This document shows positions 55,071 to 63,041 of a stretch of 64,000 nt of DNA, piece after piece. How positions within the stretch are numbered: the first letter of the stretch is position 1; every line of letters begins with the position of its first letter. This stretch comes from Marilutibacter spongiae (GTDB taxonomy: Bacteria > Pseudomonadota > Gammaproteobacteria > Xanthomonadales > Xanthomonadaceae), in NCBI RefSeq assembly GCF_014145325.1, contig NZ_JACHTF010000008.1:62001-126000 (forward strand). Reading direction: 5' to 3'. Below the pieces are notes generated by a model. It made no database searches and was not told where the DNA came from. It was given only the letters and a program-made list of their open reading frames with translations. Both the position numbers and the translations under genes were made by a program.

Positions 55071-58000
55071 ATGTACGGCACGGCATTGCGGAAGAGTGCG
55101 TTATTCGTGGCCATGGGGATCGGCCTGGCGTCGATGGCGCCGGGGATCGTCCACGCCCAGAACGTGAACGGCGCCATCGCCGGCCGCGCCAACGCCGGGG
55201 ACCGGATCACCGTCACCAATACCGAGACGGGCCTGTCGCGATCGGTCGCCGCCGGCGCGGACGGCAGCTACCGGTTGTCGCAGCTGCCGGTGGGTAGTTA
55301 CTCGCTGCAGGTCAGCCGCGATGGCCAGCCGCTCGGCGAACCGGTCGAGGTCGGCGTGTCGCTGGGCAACGCGACGACCATCAACCTGGGCAGCGACGGC
55401 GTGGTCAGCCTCTCGGCGGTCCAGGTGATCGGTTCGCGGGTGATCTCGCCGGTCGACGTCACCTCGACCGAGTCGGCCACCAACATCACCGCCGAGGAGA
55501 TCGAGCGCCTGCCCGTGGAGCGCGACGTCGCGTCGGTGGCCCTGCTGGCCCCCGGCGTCGCGGGCGGCAGCGCGGGCTTTGGCGGCATTTCCTTCGGCGG
55601 CTCTTCGGTCGCCGAGAACGCGTTCTACATCAACGGCCTCAACGTCACCGACTTCTACAACCGCGTCGGCTTCTCGCAGGCGCCGTTCGACTTCTACCAG
55701 GAGTTCCAGGTCAAGACCGGCGGCTACTCCGTCGAGTACGGGCGCACCACCGGCGGCGTGGTCAACGCGATCGCCAAGTCGGGCAGCAACGACTTCCACT
55801 ATGGCGCCAAGCTGGTGCTGGAACCGCGGGACTGGCAGTCCTCGGCCCGCGACAGCTACCTCGATGGCGACCGCTACCTCACGCGCAGCAAGGACAGTTC
55901 GGACCTGACCACCCTCAATGCCTGGGCCTCGGGCCCGATCATGAAGGACCGCCTGTTCTTCTTCGCGATGTACGAAGCCCGCGACGTCAAGCCCGAGAAC
56001 ACCAGCAACACCGGCACCAGCTTCACCCGCGGCGACTCCGACAACGGCTTCTGGGCGACGACGCTCGACTGGCAGCTGACCGACAACAACCTGCTCAGCC
56101 TGATGGCGTTCTCGAACGAGAACCGGGTCGACAACGCCACCTATGCCTACGACTTCGACGCCGGCGCGCGGGGCGACAAGCTCAGCGAGGCCTATTCCGA
56201 GTCCGGTGGCGACAACTGGGCGCTCACCTGGACGTCCCACTTCACCGACACCTTGTCGATGAAGCTCATGCACGGCCGCAACGAGCGCAACAGCGTGGCT
56301 GCCTCACCCAACGACGGCGATTGCAACTACGTGACCGCCGGCGCCGGGGTGGTCGACCCCGGGGTGCCGCTGGGCTGCACCAACAACGCCACCATCTACG
56401 ACCGCAACGACCAGCGCGAGCAGACCCGCGCCGATTTCGAGTGGTCACTGGGCGACCACCTGCTGCGATTCGGGCTGGATCGCGAGACCAACACCTCCGA
56501 CCTGAGCCAGGACTACGCCGGTCCCGGCGGCATCCAGTACAACGTGTACTCGACCACGCCCGGCGCACAGATATCCGGCGCGGGCATCGTGCCGCCCGGC
56601 TACTTCGCCTATGTTCGCGCACGCCGCTATTCGATCTTCGGCGAATTCGAGAGCCGCAACGAGGCGTTCTACCTCGAGGACAACTGGTCGGTCACCGACA
56701 ACCTGGTGCTCAACCTCGGCATCCGAAACGAGACCTTCGACAACCGCGACGCCGAGGGCCGAACCTACATCGAGATGGACGACATGTGGGCACCGCGCGC
56801 CGGCTTCGCCTGGGACATGAAGGGCGACGGCACGACCAAGCTGTTCGGCAACGTCGGCCGCTATTTCCTGCCGGTCGCCAACGTCATCAACATCAAGCAG
56901 GGCGGGGCGCTGCTGGACGAGCGCACCTACTACGGCTTCGACGGTTGGGACATCCAGGAACGCGACGGCGTGCAGTTCGCGGTGCCGATCCTCGGCACCC
57001 AGTTCGGCTTCGACAACAGCCAGGGCGACGGCACCGTCGGCGACCTGCGTGCCGAGGTCGACGCCGACATGGACCCGGTCTACCAGGACGAACTGATCCT
57101 GGGCTTCCAGCAGCAGATCAACTCGACCTGGTCATGGGGCGTGCGCGGCACCTACCGCAAGCTCCACAACGCCATCGACGACATCAACCTGACCGCCACC
57201 CACTGCGGGCGCATCGCCAGCCGCTGGGTCATGGCCAATCCGGGCGAGGACGTGACGGTCTGGGGCGACACCGATTGCGACGGCGTGGACGACGGTTACC
57301 TGACCGTCGATACCTCGAAGATGGGTTACTGGACCGAGTCCGACAACTACGAGTTCGTCAACGGCGAATGGGAGTACGTGGATTCGACGCCGACCGGACA
57401 GCGCGGCTGGGTCAAGCCCAAGCGCAGCTACAAGGCGCTGGAGTTCCAGGTCGATCGCGCGTGGGACGGCAAATGGGCCTTCAACGCTGCCTATACCCTG
57501 TCCTGGAACGAGGGCAACGCCGAGGGCCCGGTCAACACCGACACGAACTTCGGCGACACCGGGCGCACCGAGAACTTCGACGATCCCTTCGTCAACTACC
57601 GGGGCGACGGACCGCTGGCGAACGACCACCGACACCAGATCAAGCTGCGCGGCAGCTATGCCTTCAACGACAACTGGAGCATGGGCGCCACGCTGGACGC
57701 GCGTTCGGGTGGGCCGATCACCGCCTTTGGCGTGGGCAACCCCTACAACTGGAAGAGCTACCACAGCTACTTCATCTGCGTGGAAAACTGCACCCCGCCC
57801 GAGGGCGCGCAGGAAGGCGATACCTGGAGCACCGCCGACCGCGTGTTCGAGCATTCCCCGCGCGGCGGCGAAGGCAACATGCCCTGGATCATCGACGTGG
57901 GAATGAGCCTGGGCTATGAGCGGCAGTTCTCGTTCGGTACCTTCGAAGCGCGGCTGTCGGTCTACAACCTGTTCAATCGGCAGGAGCCGGTCTGGGTTTA

Positions 58001-58106
58001 CCAGGACCTGGAACCGGGCGTGGGCGACCGCGACGAGTACTTCGGCAAGGAGCGCTTCCTGCAGTCGCCGCGCTACGGCCAGCTGATGCTCGCATGGCGC
58101 TACTGA
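55071..58106 (+). CDS. Oar-like TonB-dependent outer-membrane receptor
   Basis: A 1011-residue receptor: signal peptide (1-29, GIVHA/QN), then a carboxypeptidase-regulatory-like beta domain (about 30-110) typical of Oar/SusC-type receptors. A plug domain follows (about 130-240, with INGLNVTDFYN and VEYGRTTGGVVNAIAKSG), then a long 22-strand-type barrel ending in an aromatic residue (QLMLAWRY). No TonB box is obvious. A Cys pair in the late loop (YFICVENCTPPEG) may form a disulfide. In xanthomonads such receptors take up complex nutrients, including peptides; the ligand here is unknown. It lies between a transglutaminase-like protein and a serine hydrolase on the same strand. Confidence 0.9.
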   Translation: MYGTALRKSALFVAMGIGLASMAPGIVHAQNVNGAIAGRANAGDRITVTNTETGLSRSVAAGADGSYRLSQLPVGSYSLQVSRDGQPLGEPVEVGVSLGNATTINLGSDGVVSLSAVQVIGSRVISPVDVTSTESATNITAEEIERLPVERDVASVALLAPGVAGGSAGFGGISFGGSSVAENAFYINGLNVTDFYNRVGFSQAPFDFYQEFQVKTGGYSVEYGRTTGGVVNAIAKSGSNDFHYGAKLVLEPRDWQSSARDSYLDGDRYLTRSKDSSDLTTLNAWASGPIMKDRLFFFAMYEARDVKPENTSNTGTSFTRGDSDNGFWATTLDWQLTDNNLLSLMAFSNENRVDNATYAYDFDAGARGDKLSEAYSESGGDNWALTWTSHFTDTLSMKLMHGRNERNSVAASPNDGDCNYVTAGAGVVDPGVPLGCTNNATIYDRNDQREQTRADFEWSLGDHLLRFGLDRETNTSDLSQDYAGPGGIQYNVYSTTPGAQISGAGIVPPGYFAYVRARRYSIFGEFESRNEAFYLEDNWSVTDNLVLNLGIRNETFDNRDAEGRTYIEMDDMWAPRAGFAWDMKGDGTTKLFGNVGRYFLPVANVINIKQGGALLDERTYYGFDGWDIQERDGVQFAVPILGTQFGFDNSQGDGTVGDLRAEVDADMDPVYQDELILGFQQQINSTWSWGVRGTYRKLHNAIDDINLTATHCGRIASRWVMANPGEDVTVWGDTDCDGVDDGYLTVDTSKMGYWTESDNYEFVNGEWEYVDSTPTGQRGWVKPKRSYKALEFQVDRAWDGKWAFNAAYTLSWNEGNAEGPVNTDTNFGDTGRTENFDDPFVNYRGDGPLANDHRHQIKLRGSYAFNDNWSMGATLDARSGGPITAFGVGNPYNWKSYHSYFICVENCTPPEGAQEGDTWSTADRVFEHSPRGGEGNMPWIIDVGMSLGYERQFSFGTFEARLSVYNLFNRQEPVWVYQDLEPGVGDRDEYFGKERFLQSPRYGQLMLAWRY

Positions 58107-58156
58107 TCTGCCCGGCCCCCCGCGCGCCGTTCGCGCCGCCGCGGGGGGCGTGGGGC

Positions 58157-59755
58157 ATGCGTGCCGGCGTCGCCGGTAGCGGGGCCTCGCGCCGGCTGAC
58201 GGCGTTCCTCATGTCGGTGGCGATCGCGTGCGTGCCCGCGGTGGCGCTCGCGCAGGGGGCGACGGGCGCACGCGACCCTGCCGCCCTGGCGCGGATATTC
58301 GACCAGGCCATGGCACGCTACGCGTTGCCCGGGATGGCGATGGGCGTGATCGAGGACGGCAAGGTCGCCTGGGTGCGCACGGGCGGCGAGACGGTCGCCG
58401 GTTCCGGCGATCCCGTGCAGCCTTCCACGCTCTTCAAGATCGCCTCCAATAGCAAGGCCATGACCGCGTCGCTGCTGGCGCGCCAGGTCGACGCGGGCCT
58501 GCTGGCCTGGGACGATCCGGTCGTCCGCCACCTGCCCACGTTTCGCATGCACGACCCGTGGGTCACGCGGGAGATGCAGGTGCGCGACCTGCTGGTGCAC
58601 AACTCCGGCCTGCCGGAGGGCGCCGGCGACCTGATGCTTTGGCCCGAGCCCAACCGTTTCGGCCGCGACGACATCATCGCCGGCCTGGCCCACCTGGAGC
58701 CCGAACGCAGCTTCCGGTCGGGCTACGCCTACGACAACCTCATGTACGTGGTGGCGGGCGAGGTCGCCGCCGCCGTCGGCGGCGCGTCCTACGAGACGCT
58801 GCTGCGGCGCGAGGTCTTCGCGCCGCTCGGCCTCGACGCCTGTCGCGTCGGCCAATGGGAGCGCGCCGCGGCGGGCAGCGTCGCCCAGCCGCACATGCAT
58901 GCCGACACGGGCAACGTCGCCATCCGCACCGACGGCGACACGGTGCCCGCGATCACCTCCGCCGCCGCCGGCGGCATCCGCTGCAACCTCGACGACATGC
59001 TGGCGTGGGCGCTGAACTGGCTCGACCCGACGCCCGCGCAGCGCGAGTGGCTGTCGCAGGCGCAGCGCGACGCGATGTGGACCGCGCATACCCCGCTGCC
59101 GGTGTCTTCGCGCAATCGGGAATGGGATGGCACCCATGTCCGCGCCTATGGCTATGGCTGGCGCCTGGCCGACGTGGACGGCGAGTGGACCGTGTCGCAC
59201 ACCGGCACGCTGTCGGGCATGTACTCGGTGCTGATGCTGTTGCCGGACCGGAAGTCCGGCTTCGTGGTCATGATCAATGGCGAAGGCAGCACCGCGCGCA
59301 CGGTGCTGACCGCCGCCCTGCTCAAGTATTTCACCGACCCGGGATCGGGCGCGGACGTGAGTGCGTTCGCCGAGCGCCTGGAAAGCGAGCGCACCGCGCC
59401 TTCGGCGTCGCGGGTGCCGGATACCACGTCCCGCCGGCCGATCGATGCCACGTTCCTGGGGGCGCGGCTGGGGCGATACCGCGACCCCTGGTTCGGCGAG
59501 GTGTCGGTATGCACCGTCGGCGACGGCGTGCGCTTCCGTTCGGTGATGTCGCCCTTGCTGTCGGGACGGGTGATGCGCGTGGGCGAGCGTGCTTTGGTCG
59601 ACTGGGACGACGACACCGTCGACCTCGAGGCCTGGATGGACTTCCACGACGAAGGCGCCGGCACGCGCATGACGATGGCCAAGCTCGACCCCGATGGCGA
59701 CTTCAGCTCGGACTACGAGGACCTGGACTTCCGGCGAATCGGTGACTGCGAGTAG
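58157..59755 (+). CDS. Exported class C beta-lactamase-like serine hydrolase
   Basis: A 532-residue hydrolase with a signal peptide (RRLTAFLMSVAIACVPAVALAQ). The SxxK motif is Ser97-Asn-Ser-Lys100, YxN is Tyr192-Asp-Asn194 (YAYDNLMYV), and the KTG-equivalent is His348-Thr-Gly. A DUF3471-type C-terminal domain (about 430-530) follows. Family members include D-aminopeptidases, DD-peptidases and esterases; no evidence favours true beta-lactam resistance. An earlier in-frame ATG at 58094 would overlap the receptor gene and put 21 extra residues before the signal; ATG 58157 follows a GGGG-rich ribosome site. It converges with dinB with a nine-base gap. Confidence 0.85.
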   Translation: MRAGVAGSGASRRLTAFLMSVAIACVPAVALAQGATGARDPAALARIFDQAMARYALPGMAMGVIEDGKVAWVRTGGETVAGSGDPVQPSTLFKIASNSKAMTASLLARQVDAGLLAWDDPVVRHLPTFRMHDPWVTREMQVRDLLVHNSGLPEGAGDLMLWPEPNRFGRDDIIAGLAHLEPERSFRSGYAYDNLMYVVAGEVAAAVGGASYETLLRREVFAPLGLDACRVGQWERAAAGSVAQPHMHADTGNVAIRTDGDTVPAITSAAAGGIRCNLDDMLAWALNWLDPTPAQREWLSQAQRDAMWTAHTPLPVSSRNREWDGTHVRAYGYGWRLADVDGEWTVSHTGTLSGMYSVLMLLPDRKSGFVVMINGEGSTARTVLTAALLKYFTDPGSGADVSAFAERLESERTAPSASRVPDTTSRRPIDATFLGARLGRYRDPWFGEVSVCTVGDGVRFRSVMSPLLSGRVMRVGERALVDWDDDTVDLEAWMDFHDEGAGTRMTMAKLDPDGDFSSDYEDLDFRRIGDCE

Positions 59756-59764
59756 CGCACGGTC

Positions 59765-60889
59765 TCAGGCGTCGCCCGGGGGGTGCGCCTCGAACAGCTC
59801 GATCTGGGCGGCTTCGCCCTCGCCGTCGACGAAGCCCGAAACGCCGACCCCGACCAGGCGATAGAGCGTGTCCCGGGGCAGGTCCACGCGCTGCCGCAGC
59901 TCGCAGGCGACCTCGGCCAGGCCCTGCGCATCGGCCGGGAGCGAGGGCAGGGTCAGGCTGCGGGTCAGGATGCGGAAATCGGCGGTCTTGAGCTTCAGCA
60001 CCACGGTACGGGCGATGCGCTGCGGGTCACGGGCACGCTCGCGCTGGTAGCCGGCCCAGGTCTTCTCGGCCAGGCACTGGATATGGGGTGCCAGCGACGA
60101 CAGCGGCAGGTCCTCGGGGAAGGTGTCCTCCGAGGACACCTGCATGGTCGGGCGTTCGGGCTGCACGGGATTGTCGTCCACGCCCATCGACAGGCGGTGC
60201 AGGCGCGCGCCCCAGCGACCGAACATCCGCTCCAGCTCGGCCTGGCCGAGGCCGCGCAGGTCGCCCACCGTGGCGATGCCCAGGCGCGCCAGGCGGCGTT
60301 CGGTGACCTGGCCGACGCCCGGGAGCCGCCCGACCGGCAGCGGCTGCAGGAAGGCATCGACATCGCGCGGGCGCAGCACGAACTGGCCGTCGGGCTTGCG
60401 CCAGTCCGAGGCGATCTTGGCCAGGAACTTGTTGGGCGCGATGCCGGCCGATGCGGTCAGCCCGGTTTCCTCGCGGATCGCCGCGCGGATGGCCTCGGCG
60501 GTGGCCGTCGCCGAGGGCATTCCGGTCTTCGTTTCGGTGACGTCGAGATACGCCTCGTCCAGGGACAGCGGCTCGATGAGGTCGGTATGGCGGGCGAAGA
60601 TCGCACGGATCTGCCGGGAGACGGCCTTGTAACGCGGGAAGTCGGGCGGCACGAACACCGCGTGCGGACACAGCCGCTCCGCGCGCACCGCGGGCATCGC
60701 CGAGCGCACGCCGAAGCGTCGCGCCTCGTAGCTGGCCGCGCACACCACCGAGCGCGCGCCACGCCAGGCCACCACGACCGGTTGCCCCTTCAGTTCGGGC
60801 GCGTCGCGCTGCTCCACCGACGCGTAGAACGCGTCCATGTCGACGTGGACGATCTTGCGGAGCGGGGCAGCGGGCACGGGCGACGGCAT
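59765..60889 (-). CDS. dinB: DNA polymerase IV
   Basis: A 374-residue Y-family translesion polymerase. The palm metal residues are in VHVDMDAFYASVEQ and LSLDEAYLDVT; ASAGIAPNKFLAKIASD and the helix-hairpin-helix LPGVGQVTERRL follow. The little-finger domain ends with QIELFE at about residue 363, a plausible beta-clamp-binding motif. No LexA box is evident in the 93-base gap upstream. The gene is unrelated to the neighbouring transport cluster. Confidence 0.95.
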   Translation of the reverse strand: MPSPVPAAPLRKIVHVDMDAFYASVEQRDAPELKGQPVVVAWRGARSVVCAASYEARRFGVRSAMPAVRAERLCPHAVFVPPDFPRYKAVSRQIRAIFARHTDLIEPLSLDEAYLDVTETKTGMPSATATAEAIRAAIREETGLTASAGIAPNKFLAKIASDWRKPDGQFVLRPRDVDAFLQPLPVGRLPGVGQVTERRLARLGIATVGDLRGLGQAELERMFGRWGARLHRLSMGVDDNPVQPERPTMQVSSEDTFPEDLPLSSLAPHIQCLAEKTWAGYQRERARDPQRIARTVVLKLKTADFRILTRSLTLPSLPADAQGLAEVACELRQRVDLPRDTLYRLVGVGVSGFVDGEGEAAQIELFEAHPPGDA

Positions 60890-60982
60890 CGGGATCCGGG
60901 GGGAACGATACCGCGTCCTGCTGACAGCGGGCGTCAGCAGGGTGTGTTGGGCGGTCGCCCAGGGCCGCCCCCGACTGCAGGC

Positions 60983-61336
60983 TCAGGGATGGTAGTCCGG
61001 GTCCGGCGGCTGGGCGGGTGCCATCGCCACGACCGGAGGCGTGGTCGGCGTGCTCCAGTTGACCACGTCCTCGATCCAGGCGTTGCCGGCAAACCGGTCC
61101 CAGCGCGCCTGGTTGGCGTTCCAGGCGTAGTGGACGTGGGCACGGACGGTGATCGGAGGGAGCTGCGGGACGGGCACGTTCGCCCACTGTACCGTCAGGG
61201 TGTACTGGTAGCCGCGCTGTGCCCACGCATCCTGCGGGACCTGGGCGAAGATCGGGTTGGGGTCGTAGGGCGGCGGATTGCCCAGCAGGGCGGTCGCGGC
61301 GCCGATCCTGCGCTGCTGCGGAGGCACGTAGGCCAT
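60983..61336 (-). CDS. Unrecognised 117-residue Pro/Trp-rich protein
   Basis: I do not recognise this protein. It starts at ATG 61336 with GAGG ten bases upstream (an earlier in-frame ATG at 61399 lies in a hairpin). No signal peptide or membrane helix is seen. The sequence is rich in Pro, Gln, Trp and Tyr: PPPYDPNPIFAQVPQDAW near the start, then VHYAWNANQARWDRFAG in the middle, and a Pro-rich tail ending DPDYHP. Alternating hydrophobic residues (YTLTVQW, ITVRAHVHY) suggest a small beta sandwich. Codon use looks like its neighbours. It lies 106 bases downstream of the GntP permease on the same strand. Confidence 0.6.
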   Translation of the reverse strand: MAYVPPQQRRIGAATALLGNPPPYDPNPIFAQVPQDAWAQRGYQYTLTVQWANVPVPQLPPITVRAHVHYAWNANQARWDRFAGNAWIEDVVNWSTPTTPPVVAMAPAQPPDPDYHP

Positions 61337-61356
61337 GGGGATACCTCGAGGGTCGG

Positions 61357-61405
61357 GAAGGGGTGGGTGAAGCCGCGCGTCGCGACGCGATGCGGCCACC
61401 CCTTC
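61357..61405. repeat. Nested inverted repeat downstream of the GntP permease
   Basis: Outer arms GAAGGGGTGG (61357-61366) and CCACCCCTTC (61396-61405) enclose a perfect inner palindrome CGCGTCG/CGACGCG (61376-61389). It occupies the gap between the permease and the 117-residue protein. There is no T-run, so it is either a factor-dependent terminator or a leader structure. Confidence 0.65.
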
Positions 61406-61442
61406 TCCAACGCCGGGCCTAGCGTGCCGTGAAGCCGGCGCG

Positions 61443-62846
61443 TCAGACCAGACCGGTCGCGTAGAACAGCCCGATGATGAAGAACACCGCCAGCGTCTTG
61501 ATGATCGTGATCGCGAAGACGTCCTTGTAGGCCTGCCGGTGCGTGAGACCGGTGACCGCCAGCAGGGTGATCACCGCGCCATTGTGGGGCAGGGTGTCCA
61601 TGCCGCCGGATGCCATCGCGGCGACCCGGTGCAACACTTCCATGGGGATGCCGGCGGCATTGGCGTTGGCGATGAAGGTGTCGGCCATCGCCGCCAGGGC
61701 GATGCTCATGCCGCCCGAGGCCGAGCCGGTAATGCCGGCGAGCGCGGTGACCGTCACCGCTTCGTTGACCAGCGGGTTGGGGATCGAGCCCAGGGCGTTG
61801 GCCACGATGAGGAAGCCCGGCAGGGCGGCGATCACCGCGCCGAAGCCGTATTCCGACGCGGTGTTCATGGAGGCGAGAAGGGCCCCACCGACGGCGCTCT
61901 TGCTGCCCTCGGCGAAGCGCGTGGCGACTGGCTTCCAGGCGAGTGCGATCACGGCCAGGATGCCGACGAGCAGCGCCGCCTCGACCGCCCAGATCGCCGC
62001 GATCTTCGAGACCTCCTGAACCACGGGGGCCGCGTCGCCGACCACCGCCGGGTCGAAACTGTGGGTCTCGCCGTACATGCGCGGGATCCATAGCGTGAAC
62101 AGCTTGTTGGACACGCCCACCAGCACCAGCGGCAGGATCGCCAGCCAGGGATTGGCGAGGCGATCGTCGGTGAATGGCGCCGGCTCGTTGACCAGGCTCG
62201 CCGGGTCGCCGTAGCCCTCGCCGGCCCGGGCGGCCTTGCGCCGGCGCGACTCCAGGTAGGTCATGCCGAGCACCAGTATGAACACGCCGCCCAGCGTGCC
62301 CAGCACCGGCGCGGCCCAGGAGTTGGTGCCGAAGAAGGCGGTGGGGATGATGTTCTGGATCTGCGGCGTGCCGGGGAGCGCATCCATGGTGAAGGTGAAG
62401 GCGCCCAGCGCGATCGTGCCGGGGATCAGGCGCTTGGGGATGTCGCTCTGGCGGAACAGTTCGGCCGCGAACGGGTAGACGGCGAACACCACCACGAACA
62501 GCGACACGCCGCCGTAGGTGAGCAGGGCGCAGACCACGACGATGGACAGCATCGCGCGCTGGGCCCCGAGCAGCCTGATCGTCGCGGCGACGATCGACTT
62601 CGAGAACCCCGACAGCTCGATCAGCTTGCCGAAGATCGCCCCCAGCAGGAACACCGGGAAATAGAGCTTGATGAAGCCGACCATCTTGTCCATGAACAGG
62701 CCGGTGAACATGGGCGCGACCAGGCTGGGGTCGGTCAGCAGCACGGCGCCGAGGGCGGCGATCGGCGCGAACAGGATCACGCTGTAGCCGCGATAGGCGA
62801 CGAACATCAGGAAGCACAGCGCCCCCAGTACGATCAGAAACTCCAT
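61443..62846 (-). CDS. GntP-family proton symporter
   Basis: A 467-residue inner-membrane permease with about 12-14 helices of the GntP (gluconate/hydroxy-acid:H+) family. GSASGGMSIALAAMA and ASGGMDTLPHNGAVITLL are typical of the hydroxybutyrate/citrate-like subgroup, as is FTMDALPGTPQIQNIIPT. An internal charged loop lies near 205-235. The likely substrate is a small organic acid; sugar acids cannot be excluded. It is divergent from a TonB-dependent receptor, 195 bases away, suggesting a shared nutrient. Confidence 0.88.
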   Translation of the reverse strand: MEFLIVLGALCFLMFVAYRGYSVILFAPIAALGAVLLTDPSLVAPMFTGLFMDKMVGFIKLYFPVFLLGAIFGKLIELSGFSKSIVAATIRLLGAQRAMLSIVVVCALLTYGGVSLFVVVFAVYPFAAELFRQSDIPKRLIPGTIALGAFTFTMDALPGTPQIQNIIPTAFFGTNSWAAPVLGTLGGVFILVLGMTYLESRRRKAARAGEGYGDPASLVNEPAPFTDDRLANPWLAILPLVLVGVSNKLFTLWIPRMYGETHSFDPAVVGDAAPVVQEVSKIAAIWAVEAALLVGILAVIALAWKPVATRFAEGSKSAVGGALLASMNTASEYGFGAVIAALPGFLIVANALGSIPNPLVNEAVTVTALAGITGSASGGMSIALAAMADTFIANANAAGIPMEVLHRVAAMASGGMDTLPHNGAVITLLAVTGLTHRQAYKDVFAITIIKTLAVFFIIGLFYATGLV

Positions 62847-62970
62847 TCCTTGCTCCCCGGCGCCCTGGCGGGCCCTCGACAGTCCGGAGTCTCGGCAACC
62901 CGGCGGCGCGTGGGCATTGTCCGAAGGTACAGCAGTCGCGCCGCGCGCCCCCTCCTAGTCTGTGCTCCAT

Positions 62971-62986
62971 GACGGGGACCCCCGTC
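62971..62986. promoter_or_regulatory. Perfect 7-bp palindrome in the permease-receptor gap
   Basis: GACGGGG and CCCCGTC flank a two-base centre, 56 bases before the receptor start, within the 195-base divergent gap. It could be an operator or a small hairpin; no promoter consensus is clear beside it. Confidence 0.35.
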
Positions 62987-63041
62987 GTTGCACTGCACAC
63001 CATCATTCCGACATCGGTTGGCACCTGGGGAGAGGACACGC

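Noticed and set aside
58157-59755. The serine hydrolase as an antibiotic-resistance beta-lactamase
   Set aside because: Class C-like motifs are shared with many esterases and peptidases. The KTG box is HTG, and the DUF3471-type tail is unlike resistance enzymes.
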